Source: Zygnema cylindricum (taxonomy: Eukaryota > Streptophyta > Zygnematophyceae > Zygnematales > Zygnemataceae). From it: DNA of 11,709 nucleotides. A program made the translations under genes and the position numbers. The notes beneath the pieces were generated by a model. That model was not told the origin of the DNA. It saw only the letters and a list, made by a program, of their open reading frames with translations, and did not search any database. Each line of letters starts with the position of its first letter. Position 1 is the first letter of the stretch. Where the stretch lies: the NCBI GenBank assembly GCA_037447655.1, contig JBBHKE010001004.1, positions 1-11,709 on the forward strand, given 5' to 3'. Below, piece by piece: positions 1-7,030 of the stretch.

Positions 1-60
1 CCCCCCCCCCCCCCCCTCGGCGGGGGCGCCGCTAGGGGGGGAGGGGGGGGGGGGTGGGTT
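1..60. repeat. G/C homopolymer stretch at window edge
   Basis: A run of 16 C is followed by a short GC-rich spacer and then by G-runs of 7, 13 and 3 separated by single bases. The C run could pair with the G runs, and the G runs could form a quadruplex. It is unlike everything after it, which is AT-rich, so a contig-end or sequencing artefact is as likely as real sequence. Confidence 0.8.
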
Positions 61-89
61 TTGGGAAAAAAAAATGGAAAAAAATGCTT

Positions 90-150
90 CTCGATCTTTG
101 ATATATCGATTATCGGGTACCTAAAATTTGGTACATATCGAATATCGGGA
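90..150. repeat. TATCGG-type palindromic repeat, short copy
   Basis: This stretch is built from TATCG/CGATA words, including TTATCGGGTAC (110-120), which recurs exactly at 8710-8720 inside a strong palindrome. It is probably a truncated member of the repeat at 8597-8765. No coding potential is seen. The following 150-610 has no gene. It contains two small perfect palindromes: 367-381 (7-bp arms, 1-nt centre) and 416-434 (9-bp arms, 1-nt centre). Confidence 0.5.
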
Positions 151-613
151 AGTGGTCCTCAATACCCAACACTAATAACTTAAAAAGCAATTAGAGTTAT
201 GAGTTCTATTTTAGGTTCGAGGGTCAAAATTTGGGTGTGCCGTATTAGCATTGTTAGTAATAGCGATTTATTGTAGTTTCTTACAAGTGTTTTTTGTACC
301 AACATCAGAGGTCACAATCTGGTAAACGAATCCTTACGCGACCGGCCGCGTCAGATCCGGAACTGATTTGGCTGCCAAATATGATATTTTCCAACATTAT
401 TGTAAGTATCGCGGTGTTATGATGTCATCATAACTTTTGTACTTTTGAAACTTTCGTACAATTGATTTCAGTTGTTTTACATTTTTAAGACTACAATATT
501 TTTAAGTTCGTAGGTTTTGATTCATGATGCATCCCTCTGTAAAAGTGATGCTCCGCGAACTCAGTTCCCCGTTTTACGGCGTTGTTCGACCGGATTTTCT
601 AAACTGAATGCGG

Positions 614-834
614 TACACCGTATACCGCTATTGGCGTTAGTAATTTTTTCGCCAATTAAAACATCTTTTATCCGTACACGCTTGTCCGATTTTCACATGG
701 AGACTGCCAATGGGAAGGTGAGAATTTTGTCTTTCAATCGCAACCGTCATATACATAATCCGACAAGTGTGTACTGAGAAAATATGTTTTAAGAAGCAAA
801 AAAAAACTCAACACTTTTAGCGATACACGGTGTA
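614..834. mobile_element. Foldback (MITE-like) element, single copy, 221 bp
   Basis: The left arm 614-691 and right arm 757-834 are inverted repeats of each other, each 78 nt. Agreement is roughly 75-80% by eye with no gaps, and the loop is about 65 nt. The arms start with TACACCG at the outside and end with a block related to GTACACGCTTGTCCGATT at the inside. The same arm sequence, including the TTTTTTCG and CTTGTC blocks, makes up the units of the array at 1446-2592. No transposase is encoded and I could not find a convincing target-site duplication, so the superfamily is undecided. An 86-codon reading across it is a by-product of the repeat. Confidence 0.8.
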
Positions 835-1451
835 CACCACGAATCGTAATTGGAGTAATGAAATAATTAGAGTAAAAGAAAAAAAAAAGCAATTAGAGTA
901 ATGAACTCTAATGTATGTGATAGAACTTTTTCACAGAGGAAGTTTACTCTAATTTATTTAAGTACTCTATATTGGGTTATGTCGACATTAATTAGCCGCG
1001 TTGAAATTATGAACACTAAATTAAGTAGACATACAAAATTTGTCAGTCCGTATAGTTTTGACGTCATTATGACGCTGGTATTATTTGTCGCGTTGAATGT
1101 TAGGTAATGTTCACATTGACGACGATGCTGTCGACGGACGAAAGTTATGCAAACGGCTTTTTCTCGATGTGATTGATTAATTGTTTAGTGCGATTTCATG
1201 TGCGAGGGCGATTGTATTAAATCATTTTTTGTACCATTTTCCTTATAAAGGTGCAATTTTGCACGGTCGCACGTCGTCCGTACTCCACACTATTTAAAAC
1301 GAACCTATATTATAATTTTTTACGCTAATTAAACCTTACCTAAATTAGAATAATGAAAAAATTAGAATCATTTACTCTATTTGGCGTGATAGAGTCGAAA
1401 CTTCGAGCGACCGAATTAGCGTTATTTACTCTAATTACTATTCACGGTGTA
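833..1451. mobile_element. AT-rich segment bounded by 26-bp inverted repeat
   Basis: The left end 833-858 and the right end 1426-1451 are inverted copies matching at 22 of 26 positions. Both begin TACACC at the outer edge and include GTAATT and GAGTAA blocks. The inside is AT-rich, has no recognisable coding sequence, and repeats TTACTCTAAT-like words in both orientations (near 850, 870, 895, 944, 1373 and 1427). It sits exactly between the single foldback element and the tandem array, and its outer ends overlap theirs. It may be a second non-autonomous element, or the spacer left when palindromic units were pushed apart. The ends alone do not decide. Confidence 0.5.
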
Positions 1452-2592
1452 GTGTCCAAAAAAGCAATGACTACACTGATTGGAAAAGTACAGTAGATCA
1501 TTAATCATTATTATTGTTGATCTTTTTTTCGTCTCATAAAACAACTTTCCCCTGTACACGCTTGTCAGATTATAAATATGACAGGTGAAATTGAAAGCTA
1601 AGATTCTCACGATTGGCGATCTCTATATAATAATCAAACAAGTGTGTACCGAGAAAAGTTATATTACGTGGCGAAAAAATTGTAAACACTAATAGCGATA
1701 CATGTTGTAGTGTCAAAAAAAGCGATGACTATAGTTATTGGAAAGTAGAGGCGATCATGAATCATTATTATTGTGGATGTTTTTTTCGTCTCGTAAAAAA
1801 AATTTTCTCCTTACACGCTTGCCAGATAATAGATATGAGAGTTGCAATTGAAAGCTAAGATTCTCACGATTAGCGGTCTCTATGTAATAATCGGACAAGT
1901 GTGCACGGAGAAAAGTTATATTACGTGGCGAAAAAATTGTTAACACTAATAGCGATACACGGTGTAGTGTCCAAAAAAGCAATGACTACACTGATTGGAA
2001 AAGTACAGTAGATCATGAATCATTATTATTGTTGATGTTTTATTCGTCTTGTAAAAAAACCTTTCTCCGTACATGCTTGTCAGATTATAGATATGACAAT
2101 TGTAATTAAAAGCTAAGATTCTCGCGATTGGCCATCTCTATATAATAATCAAACAAGTGTGCACGGAGAAAAGTTACATTACGTGGTAAAAAATTTGTAA
2201 ACACTAATAGCGATACACGTTGTTGTGTCAAAAAAAGCGATGACTATAGTTATTGGAAAAGTAGAGTCGATCATGAATCATTATTATTGTTGATGTTTTT
2301 TTCGTCTCGTAAAAAAACTTTTCTCCTTACACGCTTGCCAGATAATAGATATGAGAGTTGCAATTGAAAGCTAAGATTCTCACGATTAGCGGTCTCTATG
2401 TAATAATCGGACAAGTGTGCACGGAGAAAAGTTATATTACGTGGCGAAAAAACTGTTAACACTAATAACGATACACGGTGTACTCTCCTGAAAAGAAATG
2501 ACTATAGTTATTGGAAAAGTACTGTAGACCCTAGATCGCTATTAATGTTAATGTTTTTTCGTCTCTTAAACCCATTTTTTCCGTACACGTTG
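1446..2592. repeat. Tandem array of 257-258-bp palindromic units with A-B-A-B order
   Basis: Unit starts lie at 1446, 1704, 1961, 2219 and 2477, so the period is 258, 257, 258 and 258 bp. The fifth unit is partial and fades near 2592. Units 1 and 3 share one version of the sequence (type A, with GACTACACTGATTGG) and units 2 and 4 another (type B, with GACTATAGTTATTGG), giving a higher-order repeat of about 515 bp. Within each unit the two halves are imperfect inverted repeats: in the second unit about 1781-1830 pairs with about 1890-1935, and weaker pairing extends further out. The arms match the isolated element at 614-834. Short open frames on the minus strand inside the array are the same repeat translated and are not genes. 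Confidence 0.95.
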
Positions 2593-2880
2593 TTGAAAAG
2601 GTAATTCATTGGTTCACTTATTTTTAATATCTTTTAGAATTGAGTAGAGAGAGAGAGAGAGAGAGATATAGACAAATACAAATCATGGCTGCCTCCTTGT
2701 TGGCCAAGGTGACAGATCGAGGCAAGAGAGAGACAGAAGTAGCCTTAAACAAAAATGGATGGATCACCAAGATTTGATCCCTGGTCGTATTAGTCCATAG
2801 TAGCCGCCGTTCGTATCAATTATTATTGAAGATGTCGATACCTACGTGGAGTGTTATACAATAATAAAAAGAACAAGCAA
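2593..2880. other. No gene seen; contains (GA)n microsatellite
   Basis: A pure AG dinucleotide run of 21 nt lies at 2646-2666. The rest is unique-looking sequence without a recognisable open frame, RNA gene or repeat. Confidence 0.7.
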
Positions 2881-3027
2881 CAATGTCATTTAACAGATTG
2901 AAACGAACTAATTCTCATGGAACTACAACGGCTTACAGATGCACGAAATATTTTGCGCGCCGCATGATCGGACGGACAAAGATAAATGTAACATTTAATC
3001 GGACAACTCAAGTCCACGCCGAGAGCC

Positions 3028-3083
3028 TGAAATGGCCCTTTTGGGGGATTACACCCAAAACGCCGCAGATTGACACGTGGCAG
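3028..3083 (-). repeat. Dispersed hairpin repeat, copy 1 (inverted relative to copy at 8973-9030)
   Basis: 3066-3083 is an exact 18-bp reverse complement of 8973-8990 and contains the ACACGTGGCAG block. The alignment continues outward with substitutions through AATGGCC at 3036 against GGCCATT-like sequence near 9022. Each copy has a small hairpin next to the conserved block: here TTTTGGG pairs with CCCAAAA. A 94-codon open frame covering 2883-3167 resembles no family I know, and because it runs through this repeat I do not call it a gene. Confidence 0.65.
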
Positions 3084-3169
3084 CCTCTCTTAGGACACCT
3101 AAGAAGAAAAGAACAAAACTATGGCGTCGGTTTTGAAAGGGACACCTTTTCCATTGGTGTCATATAGAA

Positions 3170-3940
3170 GCGGTTCAAAAGGTATGGTGGCTTGTGTACT
3201 TTTGTGTACATGTCCTTGTACCGCACGGTCCTACTATTGCGCGAGGGTTTAGTGGATAGGGTCTATGAGTAGGTAGTTCAAAACTTAAGCAAATTTAGGA
3301 GGTTTTAGGATCCCTCTCTCCCAGAGGCAATTTGAGATAATTATTGATTTTGATCAACCACAACTATCAGCTCAGTAAAGCAATTTCATTAATTCTTTTT
3401 GCGGCGGATTTAAAAGAGTCCAATCTTCACAAGGGTGAAGCGGGTGTATGTTGATGTGTGCCCGAGTGGCAGTCATTTTTTTGTAAATCGGAGTGGGTTG
3501 AGGTTATCTTAGAGGCTTAATCTGAGCAGTGCATTATGTGGGACTATAGAGTCCACATTATTTCAGGTTATTGGCCAACCCTATAGGATGCTCACATTTG
3601 ATGGAACATGGTTGATTTACTAGGAAACAATGACGGAAGGGGCTCTATTTCAAAAGCACCTTCGGGGAATGGTTTTAGGGAATTAATGGGTCCTCCACCT
3701 TGTTTTAGAGAAGTTCGGTTTTTGAGATCCTTTGGACTTACCAGAGGGAAAACGAAAGTGTAAGATGAGACTGACGATGATGGAGAGACAATTACCACGG
3801 AGAGTGAGAAAAGAATGGGGATCTGATAATATATCCTTGCATTTTGGAATATCCTTCTAAGTTGTACTTGGTTGTTTGAAAAAAAAAAAAACTAGAAAAA
3901 AAAATCTATAACTAGTTTTGCAATATTAATTATTGTTTAC
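3170..3940. other. No gene seen
   Basis: I find no protein family, RNA gene or long repeat in this stretch. Stops are frequent in all frames. A 13-nt A run at 3879-3891, followed shortly by further A runs, could be the tail of an old retroposed sequence lying upstream on the plus strand, but I cannot identify a source. A small bulged hairpin lies around 3538-3555 (GTGGGACT against AGTCCAC). Confidence 0.5.
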
Positions 3941-4328
3941 TTGTTAGTTGACATAATTATCTCATTGGCCAGTTTTCGGCCAAGAATATACTACACTAAT
4001 TTGGGTATTTGGGGTTTTTTTGCTAGCTCGTTGTTGATTGGAGGCATTGATCTTTCACATTTTGGCATACCTCACCAAGGAGTGGAGATAGTGGAGCTGA
4101 TTCATTTTTGGGAGCTTTGCAAAACTCTGGTTGGAGCGAACAACCGCAGTTCACCCTTGGCAATCACCAGATTGCTAAGAGTGGTTTGTAAGTTCACGAT
4201 GCCTTGCGGGTGCAAGCGTGTGTCAGGATAGTTGTTGATCGTTTAGAGGGTACGTGAGTGGATTGGGTCCACTTAGACCTAATTGTATTGAGCATTTGCA
4301 CTGTCCACACTTTCCATGCTTGCCATTT

Positions 4329-4571
4329 GGCCGTGAGTGGCCTTGTGTTTTTCTTGTTGTCTGTTTGGCGTGGAATTTTATTGTTAGATCTGGCCGTTGG
4401 TGGCCTTGGATAGAACTATTTTCTGCTTGTGGAGCTTTAGATCTGCACCTCCGAGTGCTTGTTTAGCAATATTTTGCCTTTATAGATCTGGCCCTTTGGC
4501 CTTGCCCACTCGTTTGCGAGGTAAAGGTTTCGGTAAAAGCGTCGTCTTGACTAGATCAGGCCATCGAGGCC
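4329..4571. repeat. Four spaced GGCC-N(4-6)-GGCCTTG hairpin motifs
   Basis: Copies lie at 4329-4342, 4392-4405, 4490-4501 and 4559-4571. Each has two GGCC tetramers separated by 4 to 6 nt, and each is followed by TTG. Three of the four are preceded by a TAGATC-like word, which occurs once more alone at 4438. Spacing is irregular (63, 98 and 69 nt), so this is not a simple tandem repeat. Open frames of 70-96 codons cover 3941-4636 but resemble nothing I recognise. The surrounding sequence could be a decayed LTR, but no matching second copy exists in the window. Confidence 0.6.
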
Positions 4572-4794
4572 TTGTTACAGACTGTTTGAGATTGTTGCCT
4601 ATTGAAAAAAAAAGGTATTTTATAGGTCTAAATTAAATAAAAGTGAAGAGAGCGCAAACAGTCTGTCTCCACCTCTCTCTCTCCATCCCCCATACTTGTT
4701 GTAGTCACTGAAGGAGACAGAGAGAGTGGTGGAGCCATGGCTGCCTCAGCTCCACTTGTGCAGGACTAAAGAGTGACCTAAGTCACTCTCAACA

Positions 4795-4881
4795 AAAGGT
4801 TGAGTTCGACAGGACTCAAACCCCCGAGCGGCAGAGCATGGCGTAGCCGTTAGCTCTAACCGGTCTGTTGTAGAAGTTCGC
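4795..4881 (-). repeat. tRNA-like sequence, probable SINE head or tRNA pseudogene
   Basis: On the minus strand, 4822-4812 reads GGTTTGAGTCC, one mismatch from the RNA polymerase III B box (GGTTCGANTCC). About 40 nt upstream, 4861-4853 reads GGTTAGAGC, the usual end of a tRNA D loop and stem. That spacing suits a tRNA body with a slightly long variable loop. The anticodon arm does not fold properly and the acceptor ends do not pair, so it is not a working tRNA. Plant SINEs carry such heads. A body and tail running toward 4600 on the minus strand are possible but not demonstrated. Confidence 0.4.
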
Positions 4882-5416
4882 TAGATAATATAGGGTTTGA
4901 TAAATACTTATTGAGTGTTACGTTAGTTATTCCGATTAACGGAAATACGGACATAAATACATGGAGCGGATAAAATACAATACGAATATGATTCCGCATG
5001 AAACAAATGAATCAGACATTTGTTTCGACGGTTGAGATCAAATACGAAATCCCATCCGACGGCACACGTCATCGTCGGGATCCCAAAATGGTCACACTGG
5101 CATTTAGTGACGTGGCATGACCCGACGCCACGTGGAGAGATAACATTCGGTCGCGGGAATTCTGAGGAACGTACGGACGAGTGAAAAATGGACACGCGTC
5201 CGCTTAATAGCCTTGTCGTACATAGGTTGTACAAAAGGTACACCGACAATAATACTTTTTGATACGGTACAAGATTCTGATTGGTCCGTACTTCAGTAGA
5301 TAGGAGTTATTAGAGGGAATCAGGACTTAGTAAATTTTCTAGGCAATCACGTCTCTCTTTGAGAGTTTGTACAAATTGGCATTTTTACTGCCTCATAACT
5401 TATTGCCTGGTTGGGT
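4882..5416. other. No gene seen; short palindromes
   Basis: A 108-codon minus-strand open frame (5249-4923) has no recognisable family and no codon signal I trust. The stretch holds a small hairpin with CCGACG and CGTCGG arms (5057-5079) and an inverted pair of ACGTGGC-like words (near 5109 and 5128). These are reminiscent of the dispersed hairpin repeat, but I could not align them convincingly. Confidence 0.45.
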
Positions 5417-5916
5417 GTTTTCACATATTTTTTTTCCTACGGACTGAGGGAGTGCAGGCTGCATTGGGGTGCAGTCTGATTGCCTGCCTGGGTAGCAGTG
5501 GTTGCCATTGAAAGTGGGTAAGTTAATAACTATCTAGAGGCTTCTTGTATTCTGTAGTCCAATGGAGGACACAGAATTTAGGTAATGGGCCCACCCTCTA
5601 GGGTGCCCACCTTCAATGGATATGGGTTCATCTATTGGGAAGCCATGATGATGGGAGCTTTGTGCGAAAAACGCGTTTTCACATATTCTTTTTCCTACGG
5701 ACTCAGGGAGTGCAGGCCGCACAAGGGTGCAGTCAGATTGTCTGCTTGGGTAGTAGTGGTGGGTAAGTTAATAACTATCTAGAGGCTTCGTGTATTTTGT
5801 AGTCCAATGGAGGATACATAATTTAGGTAATGGGCCCACCCTCTAGGGTGCCCACCTTCAATGGATATGGGTCCATCTATTGGGAAGCCATGATGATGGG
5901 AGCTTTGTGCGAAAAA
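5417..5916 (+). repeat. Direct tandem duplication of about 250 bp carrying the gag start
   Basis: Copy 1 (5417-5674) and copy 2 (5675-5916) run head to tail. Both start GTTTTCACATATT and end GCGAAAAACG. The offset is 258 nt at the beginning and 245 nt from about 5530 on, because copy 2 lacks about 13 nt present in copy 1 near 5502-5516. Otherwise the copies differ at only a modest number of positions. Each ends with the first roughly 28 codons of a Ty1/copia gag, but only copy 2 continues into the rest. It is therefore a local duplication of the element's leader and gag start, not a pair of LTRs in the usual arrangement. Confidence 0.92.
5585..5674 (+). pseudogene. Truncated extra copy of Ty1/copia gag N-terminus
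   Basis: This is the first-copy version of the gag start inside the tandem duplication. It encodes MGPPSRVPTFNGYG and then a tryptophan-containing EAMMMGALCEKR block. Instead of continuing into gag, the frame runs straight into the start of the second duplicate at 5675. It is dead by truncation. Confidence 0.75.
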
Positions 5917-6796
5917 CGATACTGGGGTATCGTCAGTGGACAAGTGAAACGTCCACCTTCGGGAACTCCACCACGATTTGGAGGAGTAAGGCTTCCAACA
6001 GCAACGGCTGCCTCAGCGGAGGAGGCAGATGATGGGGACAGCAGTGTGTCCGAAAAGAGGAAAGGGAAGGAGATAACCCTCACTCTTATTGCCAAAGTAC
6101 CGAGAGCGGCGACCGTGAAGTCTGCGGAGAACGATACTCAAATGTGGGAGGATGTAAACATGGCTGCCAAGATTCATTCTGAGGCACCTCACTCAAGCTT
6201 TGGCCACCCCTCATCTTCATATTTACAAGGCCGAGGAGTTGTGGGTGAGTTTGGTGGAGATTTATAGAGCTAGAACTATTTAGGAGCTCTAGTTGGCTGA
6301 GCAAAAGCTAGTGAGTTACACTTACAAATGAGGAAAGATGTTAGATTACTGTAATGATCTTTCTTGTTTGTATATGGAGATGAAAAGTGCCGGGTGGACA
6401 GGTACAATGAAAATGAAAGTTAACACCCTTATCATGAAGATACCAGATGAATACGATAACATAGTGTACCGAGTACAGGAAATGCCTGATATTTCATGGA
6501 AATGGAACACAATGGTCAGGATGATACTTGTGTAGGAAAACACAATGGAGATTAGGAGAGGAGGAAAGAGCATTCAAGCTCTAACAACATATGAGGACCG
6601 ATGGGGGAAGGACCCGAAGAAACTGTACAAAAGGGAAAGAGGTCATTCTGGATGACCGAGCCCCCCTAAGGGTCTTTGCCATTTTTGCAAAAAGCCGGGA
6701 CACTTAATCGCAGATTGTGTCAAGCGGTCGGAGCTGAGGCTCCAAGAGAACCGTGGAGGGGGTTCTTCCGGAGGGAAGAAAAAGGCACTTGTAGAA
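5830..6796 (+). pseudogene. gag: Ty1/copia retrotransposon gag relic with CCHC zinc knuckle
   Basis: In copia elements this polyprotein part forms the virus-like particle and binds element RNA. From 5830 (frame 1) it begins with the gag N-terminal pattern: an F-N-G block, a W about ten residues later, then ALCEKRYWGIVSG. A charged, low-complexity stretch follows. Near 6195-6210 homology moves to frame 2, where YKAEELW, SLVEIYRARTI and MLDYCNDL match the conserved gag core (UBN2-type). A zinc knuckle CHFCKKPGHLIADC (C-x2-C-x4-H-x4-C) lies at 6677-6718 with a basic, Gly-rich tail. In-frame stops occur at 6281, 6290, 6329, 6533 and 6653, so it is dead. No protease, integrase or reverse transcriptase follows. 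I could identify no LTR or primer-binding site. Its neighbour downstream on the same strand is the PTPA retrocopy. Confidence 0.87.
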
Positions 6797-6811
6797 TTAT
6801 ATATATATATA
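6797..6811. repeat. (TA)n microsatellite at the gag-PTPA junction
   Basis: About 14 nt of alternating T and A lie directly after the zinc-knuckle tail and before the Ser/Pro-rich lead into PTPA. The run keeps the reading frame open. It may mark the joint between the two sequences. Confidence 0.85.
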
Positions 6812-6845
6812 GTTATATGTGGCCATACTTTCCTTCATATGGCCG

Positions 6846-7030
6846 ACCTTAACCCCTCTCCTCCCTCCTCCTCTCCTCTCTCCCCGTATGGCTACAGTCT
6901 CTCTCAAAGATCTATGGATGAAATTCTTGGTGGTATGGCTCCATGGGCCCATCCTTCCTCTCTCTATTCCTCTCTCTCTCCCTCCCCTACTTCTTTCCCC
7001 TCCCCCACTTTCTCTCCCTCTCCCTCTCTG
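6846..7030 (+). repeat. Pyrimidine-rich (CT/CCT) tract
   Basis: Most of this interval is C and T on the plus strand, densest at 6950-7028. Read in frame 2 it gives Ser/Pro-rich sequence that leads into PTPA homology. Plant PTPA proteins have a Pro-rich, poorly conserved N-terminus, so part may be genuine ancestral coding sequence later expanded by slippage. Arg/Glu-rich minus-strand readings are artefacts of the tract. Confidence 0.7.

Noticed and set aside
517-777. Plus-strand 86-codon open frame
   Set aside because: It runs through the foldback element arms and resembles array translations in the opposite sense. No known domain.
1755-2462. Two minus-strand open frames (1982-1755 and 2462-2271) with nearly identical protein sequence
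   Set aside because: They are the same frame of the type B repeat unit read twice. Identity comes from the tandem array, not from a protein family.
1446-2592. Regularly spaced repeats as a CRISPR array
   Set aside because: Units are 258 bp, contiguous with no unique spacers, and the context is eukaryotic.
3941-4231. Plus-strand 96-codon open frame
   Set aside because: I could not match it to any family. Composition looks like translated non-coding sequence upstream of the GGCC motifs.
2684-4750. Shared 12-mer CATGGCTGCCTC at 2684 and 4737
   Set aside because: A few shared 12-mers are expected by chance in a window of this size, and the flanks do not align.
4923-5249. Minus-strand 108-codon open frame
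   Set aside because: No recognisable motif, no supporting neighbour, and it overlaps palindromic words. Not enough to call a gene.
5417-5916. The two direct copies as paired LTRs of one element
   Set aside because: They abut with no internal region between them and include gag coding sequence. LTRs do neither.
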